The translations under genes were made by a program, and so were the position numbers. From contig ARYC01000757.1 of the NCBI GenBank assembly GCA_000711775.1, forward strand, positions 1 to 64,000: DNA of 64,000 bases, written 5' to 3'. Positions 35,141-48,384 of this stretch are shown here, piece by piece. The stretch's first letter is position 1, and each line of letters begins with the position of its first letter. Origin of the DNA: Oxytricha trifallax (taxonomy: Eukaryota > Ciliophora > Spirotrichea > Sporadotrichida > Oxytrichidae). The notes beneath the pieces are model-generated. The model was not told the origin of the DNA and did not search any database. It saw only the letters and a program-made list of their open reading frames with translations.

Positions 35141-36786
35141 TATAAAATATGTATATATATTTTTAATAGTATAATGCCTTGGTTTTTGCAATATTTATTT
35201 TTAATATTAAAGTTGAATCATATGATTTAAAGTTATCTTATTTTTAGGTCCAACTTAAATGATTAATTTATTAATTTAAACTGCAGCAATTAATATTAAT
35301 TTGTGGGGTTTCCTGAAAAATTAAATTTTAATTTTTACTTTTTATATACAAAAATGGAATTTAGCACAAATACTTTTAAAATATTTTTGATAAAGATGAT
35401 GCATGCTTTTCAATTAATCATTATCTTTTTTTTATGGATTCTAGTTTTTTTATAATTGTCTTTTGTTCAATTTTAATTTAAATTTATCTCAATTTACCAT
35501 AATTTATTCATTCTTATAATCTTAAAAATGAACACTCAATTTATTGAAGTCGTCATAGATTATAATAACCTATCACTGAAACAAATATTCTGTAAGAGAA
35601 TAATTTTTTTATAATTCTATTCAAATTTTTTTAAATTATAAATAAAAAATTATAAGTCAAAAAACTTCCCTTCCTAATTTAATTATACTAATGTATAATA
35701 GATACTTCTGTTTTATTCTTTTTTCTCTTTTTTAATTAAAAAAATAATTCTAAAATATTAAATTTATATGTGATAACTAATGATGAAAGAACTTAATAGT
35801 CTCAAAAAAAAATATACTTATATTTTAATAATAATATGCAGATAATTTATAATCAAACAGTATATAATTTAAGTATTTTTAGTATAAATTAAACATAATA
35901 TAAAACTCTAATAAATCATTAAAATTTCAAAGAATATGTAAATTTTCTTTAACAAAAAATAATTACTTAAAAATTAAAATATATGAATCTCATTAAGTAA
36001 ATATCAAATCATTTTCATTCATTATAATTTTTAAAAAAATCATTTTTAAAAACTTATTTATTTAAAATTCTATAGATTTTTTCATAATATTTATTCCAGC
36101 TTTAACATATATTGTAAGAAATCTTAGATGACTATTTAATAGTGTATTTTCCATTTAGATTCAAATAAAATAAGGAATCAATCAATTAATAATATAACTA
36201 AAACTGTTTTATTCACATAATTTTAAAGTAATTTTGTTTATTATTTTTATTTAATTGTAATTTCAAGAAAATAGGCTTTGCATACTTTGTTAAGATTAGT
36301 GAAAAATTTATTTTCAAACTATTTTTTAATTTAAATTATAAACTAAAAATCATAAGAAATCAAATTATAAAATTCTTGATTATTTTATGTGAATCAGTAA
36401 GATGTTTTGGAGTTAATAAGAAAGTAATTCCTCACATGCTTAAGTTGTAATATATTGAAATAGTACAAGAATTTTAAATATTATGGGTTTTTAAAAAGAA
36501 TGAAATAAATATATTGATACCATTTGAGAGGACTAAAAACCACTTCAATAATATGAATAATCCCACCAGATATAATCAATTTCATTTAAATAATTTAAGG
36601 AGGCTAATGAAATTTTAGTCGAGAAATATTTCTCAAAAAATAAACAGATCAAATGTTTATCAAGTATAAACATGCATAATTATATAAATTATTACTATCA
36701 TTCTTTGTATTTTTAGCTTAAAATTATTTATGAATAATCTTGTATGATAAGTTTACATTTTTTAAAAAGTGAAAGCAATTATTAAA
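35141..36786. other. AT-rich spacer upstream of UGT copy 2
   Basis: About 1.6 kb, very AT-rich, no gene, tRNA or repeat array recognised. Confidence 0.5.
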
Positions 36787-39700
36787 ATGAAAAGTATTAA
36801 ATATACCAAATTTGTGCTTACTCTCACTTTAACAGTTTTATGTTTTTAAAACTGTTTTTCAAAAAACTCAAATGCTATTTAGGATAAAGATCTCTCTTAA
36901 AATTAAGGAGACAAATAATCCTAGCTAATTATTGAGAAATACGAAAGCGAAATAGAACAATTGAAAAGATAGATTCAACATTTGCAAGAAAGTGGTTTGA
37001 GAGGATATGAAGTACAGTTGTCAAATATCTAATTATAATATACACATGCAATTTAAACATAGAATTAATACTATAATAATTGGGAAAAAATCTTCAAATA
37101 AGTTATAAAATTTTTTAAAATAAAAGATATTTCAAATCATTCAAACAAGAAAATATTGCTTATGGGATCTTTTATAACTAGCCATGCAAAAACAATCCTC
37201 AATGAATACATTTTAATATTACAATTACTTTATATTAATATTCTGGATTTATAATAATTAGAATTAATGTAGCCTAGTATCTGAAACATCATCCCTCTTT
37301 TAAGAACTCCGATATATCAATAATCCTTCCTGTGAACTCAGCTTATAGACAAAAATATGAATAGTTAGGTGTCAAAATCATATGGAACTATGGCATTGAT
37401 CAAGCTTACTTTGACGACATGGAGGAGCAAATTAATAATTGAATAATTATTATGAAAGGAATATTTTATTTTAAATGTTCATTTAATGTATTCTAAACTT
37501 TTATAAATTAGTAGATATACTATTTCTGCTATTTTCATGATTAAATATAATAAAAAGGAAATCTAGTGCTACAATTAAACTCTTAAATTACTCATTGTAT
37601 GTATTATGGGATATGGATAATAGGTTTAATAATAAATCATAACATACGGCTGAAAATTAATATTTTATAATTAAAACTACAAGACCCCTTAATTATATGA
37701 CTAAAGATTTTAATTTTTAGGTATGGATATGTTTTGTAAAACGATTACAGGTTTATGTTAATTAAAAAGCATTTAAAGATTATTAGTTTATTATAATCAA
37801 ACGAAATTGATATGGTTTTCTTTGTTATATTTCTTGAATCTTCATATATTGAGATGTTCAATCATGTCATTTAAGCTTGCCTTTTCTAATTAGGGACTCT
37901 CATAATTATTATATCAACTATTCTTTTAATTTCAGAGCATGAATTTCTTTAACAGCTTCTCAGCAGTTAGAGAGAGCTTTATAAAGATGTTTAAAAGCCA
38001 GACATAATATCAATGTAAAAACAGGGGTCCAAACTAAGATTTAGAAGAAGAAAAGCCGAATGCATTGTAGAATGTATTTTATTCTTTTATTTTAATCTAA
38101 AATTTTCTATATGTTTTTGCAGAAACCTGTTGCTCATTCTCTTGCAGTTATTTTGAAAAATCGAACTATAATGAAAGAAAGTCATTAATTAAGTGATACA
38201 GCAGTTGATTATTTTAGTTAATTTTGATATATTTCAGTAGACTTCTATTCTGTTAAATTGTTAGCTACAAGGAAAATATTTTGCAGGGAATATGTTTTTC
38301 ATAGACTTCTTGAATTCCTTACTTTTATGAATAAAGAAGATATGAGCAAAGAGGATTAAATCTTTCTATCTGTATTTATCTTTTAAGATATGTTTTGACT
38401 TTACATACTACCCAAGCTTATGAATCGAGAATGAATGACACTAATTTTTAATCCGGAATATTTACTATCATACTTTTTGGACCGTGAGATATTAATAAAG
38501 GTGTTGAAGGTAAACACAACCTCATCTGCATGTATAAACTTGATTTTGTTCTTAAAAGCTTTATACATTTTAATATAATTTATCGTATAAATTATTACTA
38601 TAAATTGGCTCTAAATCAATCTTCTCTTAACTCTTTTGACCATTTCTTATTTAAAATATTGGCTTTAGCTTAACGATAGATACGCATATCAGGAAACTAG
38701 CGCTTAATCATTACAGCTCCCTAGTCAATAGAAAAGTGTGTCCAATACTCTAAAGTCTTCGAGTCACAGAGGTAGTCAATATGGTTCTGTGAGAACTTTT
38801 ATTTTCTTGCTGGATGTTTTCGAGTACCAGAATTAAAATGCTAAACAGCTAACAACAATGATACCTAACAGTTGAGCCACTATTGTGTAATAGTTTTGTT
38901 ATAGCATCATAATTCAGTAATGGTTTGAGTTAGTCTATATTAATACTTGTACCATAACTAAGCTAAATCAGTAAATCTAAGTATTTCTAATCGTATACTA
39001 AACCTAAATTCGCCAATATCCATTTCTAATTTGCTTAATTTCCTCACTAAAACTAACCCCAATAAAACACAATATTTACCCTAAAAATCAAGTGACTATA
39101 ACATTAAAATAAAAACTTTTCGAATTTTGATTGTGATTAAGAGAACTTATGTTTTTTTTATTTTTAAGTCAATAATCCAATTGAATATTAAAAATTACAT
39201 ATTTAATTATATAATCGAATTTTAATATTGAGGTATTTAATGCATTATAGTTGCATAATCATTATGAAAGTTTTGTTATTATATTCTAATCTTTTTACTG
39301 ATTTTAGTTCATAGTCAATGAAAAATAATAATAAATTATAATAAATTATATCAAAACAAAATATTTATTCTCAAATTTAAATAAAATTAACTCCCAAACT
39401 GATTCACTTAAAACATTTAATCATTATTTTTTGTTTATAATGATAATGCAACATTTGTCAATGATATAAAATCTTAAAAGTTCGATATGATCATAGATGA
39501 TACGACTCTCATTGACGGGGGTCATGTTGCCTCCCTCTTAGATATACCGTTACGTATTAAATTTCTTGGTACTTTTCCAGATAGTAATTTTGTGGAGATA
39601 TTTGGATTTGGTCCTCAACACTCATCAGTTACTACATTCTTTAGAACGACTATATTTGGCAAGGCAAATGCTGATAGCTACTATGATTTACAAGGCACAT

Positions 39701-42020
39701 TTACTCATAGACTTTAAAACACCATAGCGTCTTTCAATTCAATTTAAAATACTAAATTTTTCAAGACATAAAGTAAAATTTAATTACAATTAAGAAATTT
39801 TAATCTTTCATGTGGAGAGGAGTCTTGGCAAATGTAGCGAAGATATATTTCGCATTAAATATTTAGAATTCACCACTAAAACTATTTGAAAATAAAAGAG
39901 GCGCCAACTTAACTATATTTACTGCTATAGATGGTTTATACCAACCTCTTTCTCTCCCTTCTAATGTCAAAGTCATATGGCCTTTGAATGACTTTAAAAC
40001 AAAGGGTCAAGTTGTTTTAGAAAGCTCATTCGATTAAGAAATTCAAAGTTTCCTTGACAATCACAGTAGAGTGATTCTTGTCGCGTTTGGAAGCTCGCAA
40101 AACCCTACAAATCAATCTATGACAGAAATTATAAATTTTATGATCTAAAGATAAGACTACGCTTTTATCATGGCCACTTAAAATGAACGGTACTTCAATC
40201 AATCACTCTTTGATGCAGCAAGGTAGTATTAGCACATTCTAATTGTAAAATGGACACCACAAGCTTAGCTTTTAAAACACCCTAAGGTCAAGGTTTTCAT
40301 GAGTCATGGAGGCGCTAATAGCTTTTCAGAGTCAATTTAAATTCAGTGTTGTATTAAAATTAATCTGGTTTAATTTCCATAATTTAAGCAAATGTTCCAT
40401 TAATTATTAACCCTCTGGTTGCTCCAGACTAAGAATATTTTTGTGAATATGCTCAAATTAAAAAAGTGGGAATATGCCCAAAATAGACGACAGTATCAGA
40501 CTTAAACAAAGCAATTGATACCTTAGAACAGAATAACTATTTCACAACTCAACTTTAATATTATAAGGGGCTGGTTGATAAGAAAAAACAAGATCCTCAT
40601 GACTTTGGGTATTGGGTTGACTACATCTTCACGATTCAAAACCAAAACCACTTGATGAGTTTTATATTTGTTTTAATTAATGAGGGTAATGTTGGGCATT
40701 AAGGTTTCTTATTTATTTATTTCACATTTGTTGTTAAATTCAATGTAATTTATTATTTTCATGATTGAGAGTTTTATTCTATAATAATTTTTGTTTCTCT
40801 TCATCTATTTAAATGTAATGTAGAAATAACTCCACTCAGAAAATTTAAATAATACATTAAATATTTGTTTTACTTATTTAACTAAACTGCAAAATTTTAT
40901 GAAAACTACCTCTTATATTTCCTAGAAACTTCATTTTTAAAATACTTTGGTATCAATATAGTTTTAATTTTATAGAGCATGGTACCAATTAGGTTTTGAA
41001 CCATTTTGGAACTTTTCCATTAAAACCTCATTAGTTTAAAACTAGGTACTAATTAAGTTTTGGTACTATTAAATTAGTACCAATTAAAATTAAACAGATT
41101 TAGTACCAGTACTAATTAAATTAAAACATATATAATACTAATTTTATGGAACTAAATTGATAAAAATGTAAATTTATCTCTAAAAATTGTTACAGTTCTT
41201 GCAAACTTTCTCCATTTATCTTTAGAGGATTGACTTCTTAAAAAATACTAATATTTAATAAGTGTCTAAAAAATTATAGAAATAATAAATACAAAATTTT
41301 TAAATTGATAACTATTATATTGCATTTAGAACTAAAAAATTAGATGATTGTGGCTATCAATCAGTTAAAAACAACTCATTTTATAGATATTTATTAAATT
41401 TTACTTACATTTCAAAATTTTTTTGTATTTGATGAAAATATGTTAATAAAGAACGAAAGATAGAAGAAATTAAAGTATTGAATTGCGTTTGAAAATAATA
41501 TATGATGAAAATTTCTAAAATATTTTTGTATAAATGCCTAATTTTTGAAAGTATGCAAACTTCAAATTTAAAAAAAAAGATCAGTAAAAGTATAAACAAT
41601 GAAAAAAATGTAAAAACAGAAAATAATGTAACTCTAACTTATCTTTTTAAATAATAATGCTATGGCATATATAAAAATATGATAATAAAGAGTTGATCAT
41701 ATAAAATTTTCATTCTTTCAGATCATGAGCTAAAGTAATGCTTCCTAACTCAAATAAACCCTAATCCCTAATATTTCCCTCATCAATCGAAAAACATATA
41801 AAAAAGTCATTAAAGGGTTTTGATTGGCTCTAGACACCTCCAAAATGAGCAGATCCACAACTTTAATTACTTCTAACTTCATGATATCGATGTGTACCTT
41901 GTTCTTGGTGCAGCACTATTTGCTATCATGTTTATTGGAGTAAAATTTGCAAGAATTATCTTATGGATTTGCTGCTGCAGATGTTTTGGAAGAAAAAACG
42001 AAGTGAAACATAAAATTATA
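36787..42020 (+). CDS. UGT-like glycosyltransferase, copy 2 (germline form)
   Basis: Closest paralogue of copy 1. Signal peptide MKSIKYTKFVLTLTLTVLCF, coiled-coil stretch, [33 protein letters not shown] (39517-39570), [14 protein letters not shown], a [20 protein letters not shown] signature with GANSFSES, membrane span FAIMFIGVKFARIILWI and tail [15 protein letters not shown]. Interrupted by five resolved IESs, one of 2 kb holding a TBE remnant, and by a 1.2-kb TBE-derived insertion at 40637-41822 in the segment encoding [15 protein letters not shown]. It lacks the last IES of copies 1 and 4. No TGA follows the conserved tail for over 100 codons, so the terminal MDS may be elsewhere. Confidence 0.87.
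37027..37137 (+). other. IES in UGT copy 2, pointer TCAAAT
   Basis: Same site and pointer as copy 1, different interior. A third TCAAAT lies inside at 37093-37098. Confidence 0.9.
37205..37269 (+). other. IES in UGT copy 2, pointer AATG
   Basis: Join TILNVAQYLKHHPSF. The pointer is a shortened form of TTAATG in copies 1 and 4. Confidence 0.88.
37440..39441 (+). other. Large IES (2.0 kb) in UGT copy 2 holding a TBE remnant, pointer ATAAT
   Basis: Deletion gives MEEQINNDNATFVNDIK in frame. The interior contains decayed TBE transposase and 22-kDa-type sequences (next entry). Confidence 0.78.
37937..39095 (-). mobile_element. Decayed TBE relative inside the IES of UGT copy 2
   Basis: On minus, about 38990 to 38110, a diverged transposase is recognisable: HIDYLCDSKTLEYWTHF, IHADEVVFTFNTF, an F-P-x-x-Q-x-F-N-R-I-E-V-Y block, LLYHLINDF, with several frame breaks and stops. 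On plus at 37937-38062, convergent, a fragment like the 3' part of the 22-kDa-type gene (RGPNQDLEEEKPN against the copy 1 block around RRNIGPSKPQEEEK). The order equals the right half of TBE copy 1. Terminal sequence near 39055-39085 retains CCCCAATAAAAC-like traces. Much older than copies 1 to 3. Confidence 0.7.
39737..39810 (+). other. IES in UGT copy 2, pointer TCTTTCA
   Basis: Deletion gives NTIASFMWRGVLANVAK. Site shared by copies 1 to 4. Confidence 0.92.
40341..40387 (+). other. IES in UGT copy 2, pointer AATTTAA
   Basis: Deletion gives FSESIQANVPLIINPLV. Shared site. Confidence 0.92.
40637..41822. mobile_element. Short non-autonomous TBE-derived element in UGT copy 2
   Basis: About 1186 bp with telomere-like ends (CAAAACCAAAACC left, AAAGGGTTTTG right) and a subterminal block resembling that of full TBEs (ACCCTAATCCCTAATATTT, ATCAATCGAAAAAC). 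It is flanked by a perfect ATT duplication (40634-40636, 41823-41825), the A-N-T target pattern of TBEs. It splits the codons for [10 protein letters not shown], intact in copies 1 and 4. No transposase frame. A block near 40980-41150 rich in GGTACTAATT repeats is internal. Confidence 0.88.
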
Positions 42021-43791
42021 TAATTAATTAGATTAAAAATATCAAATTTAAAATATAATAAAATTATTTAACTTATAAATATTAGTTCAATTATAAAAAA
42101 TTAATCGATACTAAAAGTTAAGTTATATTAATTATTTTAAGATTTAACATTTAATATATAATATACCCTTTATTTATATAGATTTTCTACTCTAATTAAA
42201 TAAATTGACAATTTACATTTAAAGTATCGAATATTTGGATGCTTTATTTTATTCAAAAATATTAATTTTTATAATCAGCTATTTTAATTAGTAAATAGGA
42301 TTTTATCATATTTCTTACTCTTATAATTACTATTTTATTGATATAATTAATTTTCAAAATAGTTTTGTAATCCGAAAACCTTAAAATTATGCAATCAATA
42401 ACTAATTCATTATGTTAACATATAGATTTATTTTTTTATTGAAAAGATAATTAAACATGAAAATGATACTCCTAATCATAAATTCAAACAGCAATGAATA
42501 ATGGAGACCCAAATTAAATATTAAATTCATAAATATTGTTCTCTTTCTAATTTCATTAAATGAAAATTATTTGCAAATATTTCAAAATAAAAATTATTAT
42601 CCTTTTGAAAAATGCAATTTTTAAGATTGAAAATTAATTAGTTTATTGTATAGTAAAATTCAGATTTAAACATATATTCTCTTCAAATATTTTTATATAT
42701 CAGTATTTATCTAAAATTTTAATCTCTTTTTTCAGTAAAGTATGACATAAAGGTAAAATATTCATTAGATTAAATCAAGAACTAATAAAAGTATTTTTTA
42801 GAGAATTTTCTTGCTCTAAGATGTTACCATTTTGTACTTTTAGTTTTTTCCATGTATTTGAATTCATCTAACTGACTTAGTGCAATAAAAAAATCAAAAT
42901 TCCAACAGTCTTGAATAATTATGATATACCACTAATTTGACATATTCAATTAAAATTGAAAAAAAAGACATTAAAATGAGGTTTTTAACAAAAGAAATCA
43001 AATTGAATATTCTATTAATACTACATTAATGCTTTAATATGGCGAACAGGAAATGTTTAGATATTTATTAGAGTGATATCTTTGTAAATAATCAATTGTA
43101 CCTATATAGATAAATGAAAAACTAGAGCAATTAAACTTGAGTTAATGTAGTTATTTCAGAAAGAAAATATGTACTAATATTTTCCTCTATTTTCAAATTG
43201 TTATTCCAATGAGAATTATCTCTAAGTGCGATATGAATGAATTAAATTAATATTTAATTATCAAAATTTCCTTTGTCAAAATAAAATGGACATACGATAT
43301 GCATTAAGTTTTAAACAACTCAACCAAATATATGTAGCATAGATAAATGTAACTTGAGTAGCTCTTATATGTAAGCTGTATTAATCAATGCTTGATTTTG
43401 CTCGTTAATACCAGGGAAATAATCGAAACAGGGTTTAGAGTATTTTTTTTATAAACTTAAAGCAATAAATATTCAATTAAATTGAATTATAAAAATCAAA
43501 CTGATGCTTAAAAATAACCATCTTAAAATTAAATTAATTTTTAAAAAAATTACAATTTTACCAATATATTAAAATAAAGTAAAATTTATAAAAAAAAAAC
43601 TATATATTATTATTTAACAATTACATAAATAAGAAAAATAGTACAATTATTTTGTCATCTAATTATATTCTCATAAAGTCTTACACATTAATTGTGATTT
43701 TGTATAAATGTTTTTCTATTTTTAGATTATCAATAAATCTACTATTTATATAATTGAAAAGTAAAGTATATTATTAATATAAGTAATTATT
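42021..43791. other. AT-rich spacer between UGT copies 2 and 3
   Basis: The first part resembles the flank of copy 1 (block about 42453-42500). The remainder shows no gene. Confidence 0.5.
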
Positions 43792-46700
43792 ATGTAAAAG
43801 CTTTAATATCTCACCATTTCCCTGATCTTGTTCTTAAGCATTTTTGGCTTTCAAACAACTTTCTTGCACGCTTCACAAAATTTAGATGACTAAAATAGTT
43901 TTAAGTCAAATCTTCCAGCTCATTAAGAAATTGAAAAATACGAAAGCTTGATTGATTAATTGAAAAAATAAATCTTAGATTTGTAATAGAACAGCTCGGG
44001 TGAATAATAATCTAATTTGTCGAATCATTAAAAAAGAATAGATTTATAAGTTAATCTTGACATATATAATTGATAATATAACTTATTTTACATAGTTCAA
44101 ATCATTCAGACAAGAAAATATTACTTTTAGGTTCTTTTATGTCAAGTCATTCAAAGGTAATACTCAATGAAATCTTAAAAGTTATATATATAAATAATTT
44201 ATATTAAAATTTTAATTAATTTTCATAAAGATTTTATTTAAATTAATGTATGTGAGTATTTAAGACAGCATCCATCATTTATTTATTCAGAAATATACTT
44301 GATCATTCCTCAGAACTTTAATGATAGATAGAAATTTGAAAAATTAAGGATAAAAATTATGGTAAACTATGGAATGGACCAGGCTATTTTTGACTTTATG
44401 GAAGAAGAAATTAGTAAATAAATTATAATTTATGAAATTATATAATTAAAAGTATTGATTACTACTATCAGAATTGAAATTCAAAGCTAACTTGAAAATT
44501 AAAAAATTTTTTGCCATAAATAATGTATTTTATATGTATAAATTTAATTAGTATCAATAATTTATTTACTATACACATAGATTAGAAACTATACTTTTCA
44601 AAAATAATAGTTCCTAATATGCTGATATTTTTTTCTTAATGCGTAGATACACTTCCTCGCCAGCTATTATGCTTGACTATATGAAAAGAGAATTATAAAG
44701 CTACAATTAAACCCATTAATTCTATTTAAATTAGAGTAATATCATTAATTGGATCTCTATTTTCATTATAAAATTATAACATTATTAAAATAAATAAAAC
44801 AATATTTATTATATTAAAGATGTGGAATTATTGGATTTAATTGAATAAATAATTAGAATTGAACTAAAAAATATTGACATTAAGTATCTATTTTAAATTG
44901 TAGAATAAAAATATTTTATTGAAAAATTTTATTTAAATATATAATTGATAAAAGAAAAAGAAATCAAGCTTGAAAAATTAAAAATAATTTCTCTTATTTA
45001 AATTATCCTATTTTATAACTTTTAAAAAATAATAAAGTTTTCTAAGAAAGTTAAAGACCAATTGCAAATTATAATAATCTTTATTTTTTTTGGTAGAATA
45101 CATAATACATTAGAGTAGAGAATTAAATAATAATTTTATGCTAGTTACATTGAAATCTTTCCAAAACGGGTAATTTTGGTTTCTTTCGAAAGGTATTTAA
45201 AATAATAAACTTTTTATTGCATCTCAGGAAAAAGTTATCTACAATATTATAAGAAAACTCAAAATCCAAAAATATAATATCGAAATTAAAGTAGAGTAAT
45301 ATTTTCAAAAAATAGTTTAAAAGAGGACCGCCATTTATAAAATCCATCATACTTTCTATTCTCGCTATTTTAAACTTTAGATTATTAAATTTATCCAGCT
45401 TTAACTACTATTAATTTTGAAATACTTCCCATTTTAATTTGATTGCCAACAATAAGTAAAATAATAATAATATCAAACATCTCATATTCATGCTATTTCC
45501 AAACTTTTTGTAATTCTAAATTTATAAGTTTTAAATGACAATTTTACTTTTGTAAATGAGATTAGAGCTTAGAAATTTGACATGCTAATAGATTGTATGA
45601 CTTTATTAGATGGTGGGCATGTTCCCTCACTATTAGATATACCTTTGCATATAAAATTCGTGGGCAGTATTCCAGATAGCAATATGATGTAATTCTTTGG
45701 TTATGGCCCTTAACATTCATCAGTTTCTTCAATCCAAAGAACGGTATTATTTGGAATTGCAGAAGCTGATTGTTATTATGATCTCCAAGGATCTTTTATT
45801 CATAGATTGTAAAATACTCTAGGATCTAAAATTAAATATACGTGTAAACTATAAATCATCATATAATATTAAATAATCTTTGCTTTTAAGAGGAGTCATT
45901 GTAAATGTAATTCAAGTTTTCAATGCATTTAGCATAAAAAATCAGCCATTAAAAATATTTGAAAGTAAAAAGAGGGCTAATCTTACAATATTTACAGGTA
46001 TAGACGGACTATTTTAACCTGCTTCTTTCCCTTAAAATGTCAAAGTGGTCTGGCCTTTACATGATTTAAAATAAAAAGAAAAAATCTCTTAAATTAATGT
46101 TTTTGATAGGAGCATTTAAAGTTTTCTTGATAATCATAGTAGAGTGATTCTTGTAGCGTTTGGAAGCTCGCAAAACCCTAAAAATTAATCTATGACAGAA
46201 ATTATCAACTTTATGATTTAAAGAAAAGACTATGGTTTTATTATGGCTACTCAGAATGAGAGATACTATGATTAATCAATTTTTGATAAAGCAAGGGAGC
46301 ATTCACATATTCTTATTGTTAAATGGATTCCTTAGGCTCAGTTTTTAAAACATCCTAAGGTTAAAATTTTCTTGAGTCATGGTGGTGCCAATAGCTTTTC
46401 AGAGTCAATTTAAGCTATTATATTATATGAATTTTATAATTTAAGCAAATGTTCCATTAATCATAAGCCCACTCTTTGCTCCAGACTAAGTATATTTCTG
46501 TGAATATGCTAAAATTTAAAAAGTAGGACTATGTCCCAAACAAACAACAGTTTATGAGATAAATAAGGCAATTGAGACACTAGAAAAAAATAACTATTTC
46601 TCATCTTAACTTCAATACTTTTAAAGGATTGTAGAGTAGAAAAAGTAGGACCCTCACGATTTTGGATATTGGCTTGACTACAGTTTAACGATAGGTACCA

Positions 46701-46936
46701 GACATTTACAAGCCGAATAGATTCATAACTTCAATATGATCTAGCTTTATGATTTCGATGTGCGCCTTGTTATTGGGCTAGGTCTTTTTAATTCTTATAT
46801 AGCTCTAAAGAATTATATTTTTAGTTGTCTGTATATTTTGATGTTAATTGGACTTAAAATTATTCGAGTCTTAATATATGTTAGCTGCTGTAAATGCTTT
46901 AGAAGCGATAATAGTAGAAAACATAATAGTATTATA
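43792..46936 (+). CDS. UGT-like glycosyltransferase, copy 3 (most diverged)
   Basis: Start MQKLQYLTISLILFLSIFGF (signal peptide), coiled-coil EIEKYESLIDQLKKQILDLQ, then KKILLLGSFMSSHSK, ILNVCEYLRQHPSF, LLDGGHVPSLLDIPLHIKF (about 45600), GSSQNPKNQSMTEI, the WIPQAQFLKHPKVKIFLSHG signature with GANSFSES, LFAPDQVYFCEYAK, a C-terminal membrane span and a CCKCFRSDNSRK tail. Four IESs were resolved. The long gap at about 44420-45527 is an IES whose pointers I could not fix. A possible 33-bp IES with pointer TTTTTA lies at 46791-46823. The first TGA after the tail is at 47018-47020. No transposon insertion is seen in this copy. Confidence 0.86.
44030..44106 (+). other. IES in UGT copy 3, pointer AATCATT
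   Basis: Same codon position as the TCAAAT sites of copies 1, 2 and 4, but the pointer has slid downstream by about 4 bp within TCAAATCATT. Join [14 protein letters not shown]. Confidence 0.9.
44170..44248 (+). other. IES in UGT copy 3, pointer AATG
   Basis: Join KVILNVCEYLRQH. Shared site. Confidence 0.88.
45828..45879 (+). other. IES in UGT copy 3, pointer ATCT
   Basis: Join LQNTLGSLLLRGVIVNV. Shared site. Confidence 0.88.
46416..46446 (+). other. IES (31 bp) in UGT copy 3, pointer AATTTAAGC
   Basis: Pointers at 46407-46415 and 46438-46446. Join [16 protein letters not shown] long pointer with a very short IES. Confidence 0.9.
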
Positions 46937-48380
46937 TAAAAATTAAATAAATTTATAAAAAAATAAGTATTTATAGAATTGTAAATGTCATGGATTATTT
47001 ATAACTTGATTTTAATTTGAAAATTATCAATATAACAATTTAAAGAATTTTGAAAATATTTTTAAGTCAGAAAATTAAACAATATAGTAAACGCTTCTTT
47101 GGTTTAAAAAAATAAGTATGACAATAAATAATATATTCTTTATAAAGTTATTTGTTGTTGTAAAATCCCATTAAGTATATTTATGTCTTTTAATAAATTA
47201 AATATTTTACAATTTAATTCTTTTTATTAATAATAATTTTAGTACTAATATAAAAAATTTAAATGATTCAATTCATAATTTCATTGGATTTTTATATATG
47301 GCATATAATTTACTATATAAATATAAGTAATAAAAAAAGTCTCACACACTTATGCAACTATTTTAATTAAAAAAATTCATTCGTATTTCTTCTACTATTT
47401 CAATGATTTTTTATCAAAATTTCAAAGCCTTATATTATGGCTTTAGTTATTAAATATTCGGTATATTCTAAGATGTTTGTGACCAATTCAGAGAATCTTG
47501 ACTTGAATAATAATCCTTAAGATTCACGGCATAATTAATCGCGTTTGTTACTATATTTATTCCTTCTATAAAAGAAAAATGTTAAAAAAATTAAAATTAA
47601 AAATTGATAATCAGGCATAATTATATTACACGTAATTATATAAAAGCAAAATTATTGGTGCAACTTTTTCAAAAATATTTTTATTTTTTTTATAAAAAAT
47701 ACTTCAAGTTATCTATAAAAGGGTCTGCAAAAAAAGTAAGTTTTTGAGGCTTTACATAAATCTAAACAGAATTCTATAAGGAGGCCCCCTTTCTTCTAGA
47801 AGGTATATTTGCCGTAAAAATTGCTATAGTACTTATACACTCTATTTTGTAAAATCCCAGAGAGACTTACCATTATTCCTATAGGATCTTTAATTTAAAT
47901 TTGCCATCCCTAGATTAGAATATATTTAATTATTGTTTTTGCATTAATTACACTTTTTATTGTTTTATTAGCTTCTTTACTTAATATATCTCTATTTTAA
48001 TTCAGGAAAGCATTAAATGATAATGTTACTATTTATAAATGAGCCAAAAAATTAGTACAATTATGTTTTTTTAACAGTTTTAGTAAAAAAATTTAGTTGA
48101 ATTCTTTTTTCCTAATACAATTTTATATTATATCTATTTAAATAAAACACAAATCTACTACTCCAAATTAAAGTATAAGTAACATTGAATATGTAGTTAA
48201 GATAATAAATTAATTAAATAATCAAAATTTTCTATTTTTAAAATAACATGACTTGAAAAATCACTAAAATATTATTGAATTAATAATTAAATATTTTTAT
48301 CAATATAAATTGTTATTTTATATTGATTTTTATTTTAAAACCTGAATATTTATTCTCACTCTAGTACTAAGCACTTTACA
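46937..48380. other. AT-rich spacer, first part, downstream of UGT copy 3
   Basis: About 1.4 kb. A somewhat less AT-rich patch lies at about 47760-47900; no gene recognised. Confidence 0.45.
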
Positions 48381-48384
48381 TTAA

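Noticed and set aside
38062-38230. Apparent second exon (KPVAHSLAVILKN) of a small germline-only gene in the IES of UGT copy 2
   Set aside because: The same DNA on minus encodes the LLYHLINDF part of the decayed TBE transposase, and the upstream piece matches the 22-kDa-type gene, so a new gene is not needed.
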